Of a DNA stretch of 9,234 nt, positions 5,945 to 9,234 are shown one piece after another; position 1 is the stretch's first letter; each line of letters starts with the position of its first letter. A program made the translations under genes and the position numbers. This DNA comes from Syntrophaceae bacterium UBA3084 (GTDB lineage: Bacteria; Desulfobacterota; Syntrophia; Syntrophales; UBA6807): NCBI GenBank assembly GCA_002367335.1, contig DFBI01000223.1, forward strand, positions 1-9,234, written 5' to 3'. A model generated the notes under the pieces. That model was not told the DNA's origin. It ran no database searches and saw only the letters and a program-made list of their open reading frames with translations.

Positions 5945-6529
5945 ATGGGATTATTAAAAGGAACATTATCATTGTCAAAATATCGTGTAGCTGGTCATAT
6001 TCCGGATAATTTCCGGAATTTCACAGATACACAGCTTAAACTCTTCTCATTCCAGGAACTATCCATGAGTACAAAAGAAAAATCCATTGGATGGACAAGC
6101 CTGGAAAATGTACTGGATACCGATTTTCAATATGCAAACTACTCGTTAGCCGATTATCTGATCTTCACTCTCCGTATTGATCGCAGGATTATATCCCCTT
6201 CACTTCTCAAGTTAAAAGTGTTTGAAGCCGAAAAGCAATTGATAGCAGAGAGGGGCAAAAACAAAATCTACAAAGAAGAACGAAACGAAATCAGAGACAG
6301 GGTTCGTCTGAAACTTTTGAGCAAAACCCCTGCCACACCGTCCTTTCACGAAATATGCTGGAATGTATCCCGTGGCTCGCTCATATTCGGTTCATTCTCA
6401 GAAAAGATAAAAGAAGATTTTGAAGATCTCTTTAAAAGAACTTTTAAATTAGATCTGACTCCTTTTATCCCATGGGATAGGGAATACATGGAACAGGAAG
6501 CGGTTAAACTTATCCCCCTAAATCAATAA
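5945..6529 (+). CDS. RdgC-family protein, N-terminal half (split RdgC)
   Basis: A 194-residue protein resembling the N-terminal and central parts of the recombination-associated protein RdgC, a DNA-binding protein that in E. coli forms a ring dimer on DNA and limits RecA action. Recognisable stretches are MGLLKGTLSLSKYRV at the start, GWTSLENVLD at 49-58, and DYLIFTLRIDRRIISPSLLK followed by a Lys/Glu-rich helix (70-120), which parallels the E. coli segment with KILPSPVIK. FGSFSEKIKEDFEDLFKRTF sits at 148-167. E. coli RdgC is about 300 residues; this ORF stops at the junction before the C-terminal domain, which appears in the next ORF in the same frame. It has a good Shine-Dalgarno (AGGA, 7 nt) and its own promoter. 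Assignment rests on remembered family patterns. Confidence 0.75.
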   Translation: MGLLKGTLSLSKYRVAGHIPDNFRNFTDTQLKLFSFQELSMSTKEKSIGWTSLENVLDTDFQYANYSLADYLIFTLRIDRRIISPSLLKLKVFEAEKQLIAERGKNKIYKEERNEIRDRVRLKLLSKTPATPSFHEICWNVSRGSLIFGSFSEKIKEDFEDLFKRTFKLDLTPFIPWDREYMEQEAVKLIPLNQ

Positions 6530-6553
6530 AGACCATCTTTAGGACGAAAAAGC

Positions 6554-7072
6554 ATGGACATTGCAAAAACAGACCTTCCGTTTCCCGGAAGAGAATTTCT
6601 GACCTGGCTCTGGTTCAAAAGTGAGGAAAGAGACGGGGCCATAATGATTCCGGATGTCGGGGATATTCAAGTTACATTCATGCGAAGACTGGTGCTTGAA
6701 TCCGGAGAAGGCCTGTATTCAGAAACGGTGGTATGCCGCGGGTTTCATGCAGATCTTAAAGAGGGAAAAGCGGCCCTGCGTGAAGACAAAAAAATAAAAG
6801 AGGCACGTCTCAAGCTGGGTATAGGGACCGATGAATACGAATTCACATTTAAAGCAGACGGATTTCAATTCCAAACGTTGAAGCTTCCCGCGACAATGAA
6901 CATGACCGAAGAAGATGATGACAAGGAAGGAAGACTTCTCGAAAGAATCTATCTTATAGAAACTGCGATGCGGACCATGGAACAACTGTTTTTTCTTTTT
7001 CTTAAAAAACGCCTGTCTCCGGAATGGGCTGCAGAGGAAATACTGCGACTAAAAAAGTGGATCAGAGAATAA
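6554..7072 (+). CDS. RdgC C-terminal-half-like protein (split RdgC partner)
   Basis: A 172-residue protein with no signal peptide. It lines up by pattern with the C-terminal third of RdgC: REFLTWLWFKSEE near 13-25 corresponds to the LTEWVRSG region. VVCRGFHADLKEGKAALRE (about 59-77), the KEARLKLGIG strand and FKADGFQFQTLKLP (about 99-112) match RdgC's segment with EAGK, KLAL and DGSLKRLKF. An acidic linker (EEDDDKEG) and a helical tail ending KKWIRE follow. It lies 24 bp after the first half, in the same frame, and has its own site AGGA 9 nt before the ATG, so separate translation is likely. It may form a complex with the upstream product. The homology is inferred by eye. Confidence 0.6.
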   Translation: MDIAKTDLPFPGREFLTWLWFKSEERDGAIMIPDVGDIQVTFMRRLVLESGEGLYSETVVCRGFHADLKEGKAALREDKKIKEARLKLGIGTDEYEFTFKADGFQFQTLKLPATMNMTEEDDDKEGRLLERIYLIETAMRTMEQLFFLFLKKRLSPEWAAEEILRLKKWIRE

Positions 7073-7107
7073 TACCCCCGTTCATAATCACCGACCACAA
7101 TAATACA

Positions 7108-7212
7108 ATGAATCAAAAGCCGTATATCCCCACAGTAAATTCCATTTTCAAGCATGATGAAAAGAGAAACTACATAGTATACTCTGAGTTGATAAACCGG
7201 AAGCAGGCATGA
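7108..7212 (+). CDS. Possible 34-residue ORF of unknown function
   Basis: ATG at 7108 opens MNQKPYIPTVNSIFKHDEK followed by 15 more residues ending INRKQA, then TGA. The composition looks protein-like (charged and aromatic mix), and it sits in the 189-bp gap between the RdgC-like pair and the GGDEF gene. No Shine-Dalgarno is visible. The same frame is open upstream to an ATG at 7024, but that part overlaps the RdgC-like gene. It could be a small protein, a remnant of a longer gene, or chance. Confidence 0.25.
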   Translation: MNQKPYIPTVNSIFKHDEKRNYIVYSELINRKQA

Positions 7213-7261
7213 TTCTTGCTTTTACTTGTTTCAGTTATAAATCCTCAGATAAAGAAAACTT

Positions 7262-8203
7262 ATGAAGAAAAACAATAAAATTACATCCGATAACACCCAC
7301 ATTCTGGTTGTCGATGACGATAAATCCATAAGGGAAGTAATCCAGGAGGCTATAATCCTTTTTGGATATAACTGTTCAACTGCTGAAGACGGGATAGAAG
7401 CCTTAAAAGCTCTGGAGCAGAAGAATGCAGATGTCGTGATAACCGACATTTTAATGCCGAATATGGACGGGATTGAATTAACCAAAGCAATAAAAGAAAA
7501 ATATGATTCTGATATTATTATAATGACCGGCTTCGTAAAAAATTATACTTATGAAGATATTATTGAAATAGGCGCAAGCGATTTCACACAGAAACCTGTT
7601 AGTATCAAAGAATTACTTATCAGAGTTAAACGGGTTTTAAATGAAAGAGCTTTGATTGCTGAGCGGATTTGCGCCGAGGAAGCTCTTCGTGAAAGTGAAA
7701 AAAGATATCAGGAACTGAGCATTACAGACGGGCTTACGAATCTGTATAACTTAAGGCACTTTTATGATCGATTGGAATCAGAGATTGAACGAACTAACCG
7801 CTACAATCATTTGTTGACACTCTTACTGCTCGACGTTGATGATTTTAAGCTATTCAATGATAAATTCGGGCACTTAGGTGGCGATACTGTATTGGTCGAA
7901 CTCGCCAATATTATCAGGAAATCCATGAGGCAAACAGATTCTGCTTTTCGATATGGCGGAGATGAGTTTGTAGTTATTTTGCCAGAAACTGAAGTAAAAC
8001 AGGGATTAGTTGTTGCAGAAAGGATCAGAGCAGGGATTAATAATGTACCATTTACTCCTGTCAAGGGAAGAACGGTACACGCTACCTTAAGCATTGGGCT
8101 TACTCAGCACACTCCCGGGGAAGATCTGAAGGACTTTATTAAAAGAACGGATAAAGCCATGTACAGAGCTAAGGAAAGAGGTAAAAATCAGATCTTCATG
8201 TAA
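7262..8203 (+). CDS. Response regulator with REC and GGDEF domains (diguanylate cyclase)
   Basis: A cytoplasmic two-domain signalling protein of 313 residues, probably making cyclic di-GMP from two GTP when phosphorylated (PleD/WspR-like architecture without a second REC). The REC domain (about 12-128) has the acidic pocket D18-D20, phospho-acceptor D62 in VVITDILMP, T89 and K111. A helical linker (about 125-152) leads into the GGDEF domain (153-313). The catalytic signature is intact as YGGDEF at 231-236. RQTD at 223-226, five residues before it, is a complete product-inhibition I-site (RxxD). The Shine-Dalgarno is poor. No sensor kinase lies in the window, so its input is unknown. A weak promoter-like pair (TTGCTT 7216, TATAAA 7236) has a short spacer and is not convincing. 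Confidence 0.95.
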   Translation: MKKNNKITSDNTHILVVDDDKSIREVIQEAIILFGYNCSTAEDGIEALKALEQKNADVVITDILMPNMDGIELTKAIKEKYDSDIIIMTGFVKNYTYEDIIEIGASDFTQKPVSIKELLIRVKRVLNERALIAERICAEEALRESEKRYQELSITDGLTNLYNLRHFYDRLESEIERTNRYNHLLTLLLLDVDDFKLFNDKFGHLGGDTVLVELANIIRKSMRQTDSAFRYGGDEFVVILPETEVKQGLVVAERIRAGINNVPFTPVKGRTVHATLSIGLTQHTPGEDLKDFIKRTDKAMYRAKERGKNQIFM

Positions 8204-8239
8204 ATTCAGGTATAAAAACGATGCAGCAAGGCATGCAAT

Positions 8240-8477
8240 AAATCCCCTTCCCTGTCTGCGAGGAAAATTCACCTCTCCACTCATCCATGTCACGAGAGGA
8301 AGACAAATCAAACCCACGGAAGACTAAATCAAATAAGGACTCGCCTTCAACAGAAATTTCTATCTCAGCGGGGTCAACACCTGGTATTTCAGATGTGACG
8401 ATCACATTGTCTCCGTTGGATCAGACATTTATTGCAGGATAATCCGGTTCAAAAGGGATATGCTCACCAGCAAAAAG
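8240..8477 (-). pseudogene. Degraded Hsp20/alpha-crystallin small heat-shock protein remnant
   Basis: Read on the minus strand from 8477, the frame gives LFAGEHIPFEPDYPAINV, a TGA at 8423-8421, then SNGDNVIVTSEIPGVDPAEI, continuing EISVEGESL to 8334. This is the start of an alpha-crystallin domain (compare AxNVW-DDNVVVTAEIPGVDPKDIEISV). The TGA stands where family members often have Trp, a one-base change. After GESL similarity is lost, apart from a possible EWRGEFS near 8280, where the family has an ERxxGxFSR stretch. The rest of the domain and the C-terminal IxI region are missing. No start codon or ribosome site is clear upstream. It is a non-functional fragment, antisense to its neighbours; the boundaries are approximate. 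Confidence 0.7.
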
Positions 8478-8488
8478 GCTGTTATTTC

Positions 8489-8516
8489 TTGACAACAATT
8501 AAAATGATGGTATTAT
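8489..8516 (+). promoter_or_regulatory. Strong promoter, probably giving a leaderless mRNA
   Basis: TTGACA (8489-8494), a 16-nt spacer and TATTAT (8511-8516). The expected transcription start, 6-8 nt downstream, falls at 8522-8524, right at the ATG (8524) of the next gene. No Shine-Dalgarno is present, consistent with leaderless translation. Confidence 0.7.
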
Positions 8517-8523
8517 TTCTGGT

Positions 8524-8958
8524 ATGGGAGCAAGGAAAAAAGAAACGGATTTTAATGAATATTTTGATTTCTTGTGGGAATATGCCCGGTCTCAAAAAAT
8601 GAGCAAGGGGCAATTCATGAATGTTTCTGGTCTTTCTCCTCAGAGATTCAGCGAATTTTCCCAAAAAGCAAGAAATATTACGGGTGAATACTTCCTCAAG
8701 ATGATAGGTGGGCTAGGCTTAACTCCCAAAGATCTGGAAAGAATAAGTGGAAAAGCTTTTTCTGAAAAACAAAGGATTCAGTTAGAATTTGACGTCTTTG
8801 TCAGCAGCCAGAGAACTTTTATTGAGGAATTGATGAAAGACCCTGCCAAATTACAAGCATGTAAGACCGTTGTACAATTTAAAGCCTTATGGAACAACCC
8901 TCACATAAAAAAGTTATATTCAAAAATAGCAAATCTCAGGCAACCCCACCAGATTTGA
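8524..8958 (+). CDS. Helix-turn-helix DNA-binding protein, uncharacterised
   Basis: A 144-residue soluble protein. After an N-terminal segment (EYFDFLWEYARSQ at 12-24), residues 25-66 look like a Cro/XRE-type helix-turn-helix: MSKGQFMNVSGLSPQRFSEF gives two helices with the turn at VSGLS, and NITGEYFLKMIGGLGLTPKD resembles the following helix and loop. The rest (75-144) is helical and charged, with no motif I recognise. The start is fixed by the promoter just upstream, whose predicted transcript begins at the ATG. It could be a transcriptional regulator or a phage- or plasmid-type protein, and may repress its own promoter. The target is unknown. A degraded hsp20 fragment lies just upstream on the other strand. 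Confidence 0.75.
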   Translation: MGARKKETDFNEYFDFLWEYARSQKMSKGQFMNVSGLSPQRFSEFSQKARNITGEYFLKMIGGLGLTPKDLERISGKAFSEKQRIQLEFDVFVSSQRTFIEELMKDPAKLQACKTVVQFKALWNNPHIKKLYSKIANLRQPHQI

Positions 8959-9070
8959 GTGAATCTTTATACATCCCCGAAAAAGAGAACAAAGTGACTA
9001 AAGAAAACCGGTAAAATTTCTCAAACCCAAAACTGTCAGAGTGGGTTAGTAAAAGGTTAGAATAGCAATT

Positions 9071-9234
9071 ATGACTGTCAAATTTAAAACTGAATTTATC
9101 GACAACAATGTGCCTCAAGACCCCAGGATGGATGAATTGAAATATTGGTCTAACAAATTTCAAGATTTAAATCTGACGCCTCTCTACAAAAAAATATCTC
9201 TGGGCAACTTAAGCTTCAGATTAAAAGAAAACGC
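9071..9234 (+). CDS. Class II aldolase/adducin-family protein, N-terminal part (cut by window end)
   Basis: An open frame from ATG 9071 runs off the window end. The translation starts MTVKFKTEFIDNNVPQDPRM and continues ELKYWSNKFQDLNLTPLYKK, then ISLGNLSFRLKENA. The GNLSFR stretch is the phosphate/substrate-binding loop typical of the class II aldolase/adducin fold (fuculose- or ribulose-phosphate aldolase and epimerase relatives), which use a zinc ion held by later histidines not seen here. The position and the preceding WSNKFQDLNLTP helix fit stand-alone members of the family. The upstream ribosome site is weak (AAAAGG about 13 nt away). Substrate cannot be predicted from 54 residues. Confidence 0.7.
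   Translation, partial: MTVKFKTEFIDNNVPQDPRMDELKYWSNKFQDLNLTPLYKKISLGNLSFRLKEN

Noticed and set aside
7216..7241. Promoter of the GGDEF gene (TTGCTT, TATAAA)
   Set aside because: The spacer is only 14 nt and the -35 is poor.
8421..8423. TGA read as Trp (altered genetic code) to rescue the Hsp20 frame
   Set aside because: nadK, hup and the helix-turn-helix gene all end in TGA, and the Hsp20 C-terminal half is missing anyway, so decay is simpler.
8885..9014. Alternative frame past the helix-turn-helix stop ending at 9014, as a sign of a frameshifted C-terminus
   Set aside because: The alternative peptide is open only because the region is A-rich. No family evidence shows that the protein should continue.

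Overview
The window is a moderately AT-rich bacterial chromosome segment. Its gene set (a lipoprotein lytic transglycosylase of the MltA type, an HU protein, a short ArgA-like acetyltransferase beside recN and nadK, and an RdgC-type protein) suggests a Gram-negative organism, most likely a deltaproteobacterium in the broad sense (Desulfobacterota, perhaps near Syntrophobacterales). That placement is an inference from gene content and protein flavour, not from a marker gene.

Left part, minus strand (1-5587). Read in the direction of transcription, the order is nadK (NAD kinase), recN (repair ATPase), a short GNAT resembling N-acetylglutamate synthase, mltA, then after a gap of about 390 bp hup (HU), a strong bidirectional terminator, and the 5' part of trpS. 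nadK to mltA look like one operon, with small gaps and near-overlap at nadK/recN. hup and trpS each have their own sigma70-like promoter. The gaps on both sides of the GNAT gene carry short tandem arrays built on TTTCG(A).

Middle (5588-5944). This divergent intergenic region of 357 bp is packed with inverted repeats. It includes a 55-bp dyad bracketed by 9-bp direct repeats that looks like a miniature mobile element or REP-like unit. It also holds a promoter for the plus-strand genes.

Right part, plus strand (5945-9234). Two adjacent ORFs (194 and 172 aa) look like the N- and C-terminal halves of the recombination-associated protein RdgC. They lie in the same reading frame, separated by one TAA and eight further codons. 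Next come a possible tiny ORF, a REC-GGDEF diguanylate cyclase response regulator, a degraded antisense Hsp20 remnant (Trp codon replaced by TGA), a helix-turn-helix protein with a strong promoter that probably gives a leaderless mRNA, and the start of a class II aldolase/adducin-family gene cut by the window end.

Functionally, the left block is housekeeping (NADP supply, DNA repair, arginine precursor synthesis, wall turnover, nucleoid packing, Trp-tRNA charging). The right block is accessory (recombination modulation, c-di-GMP signalling, regulation). I see no CRISPR array, tRNA, rRNA or intact transposase. The most notable items are the split rdgC, the miniature dyad element, the TTTCGA spacer repeats and the decayed hsp20.
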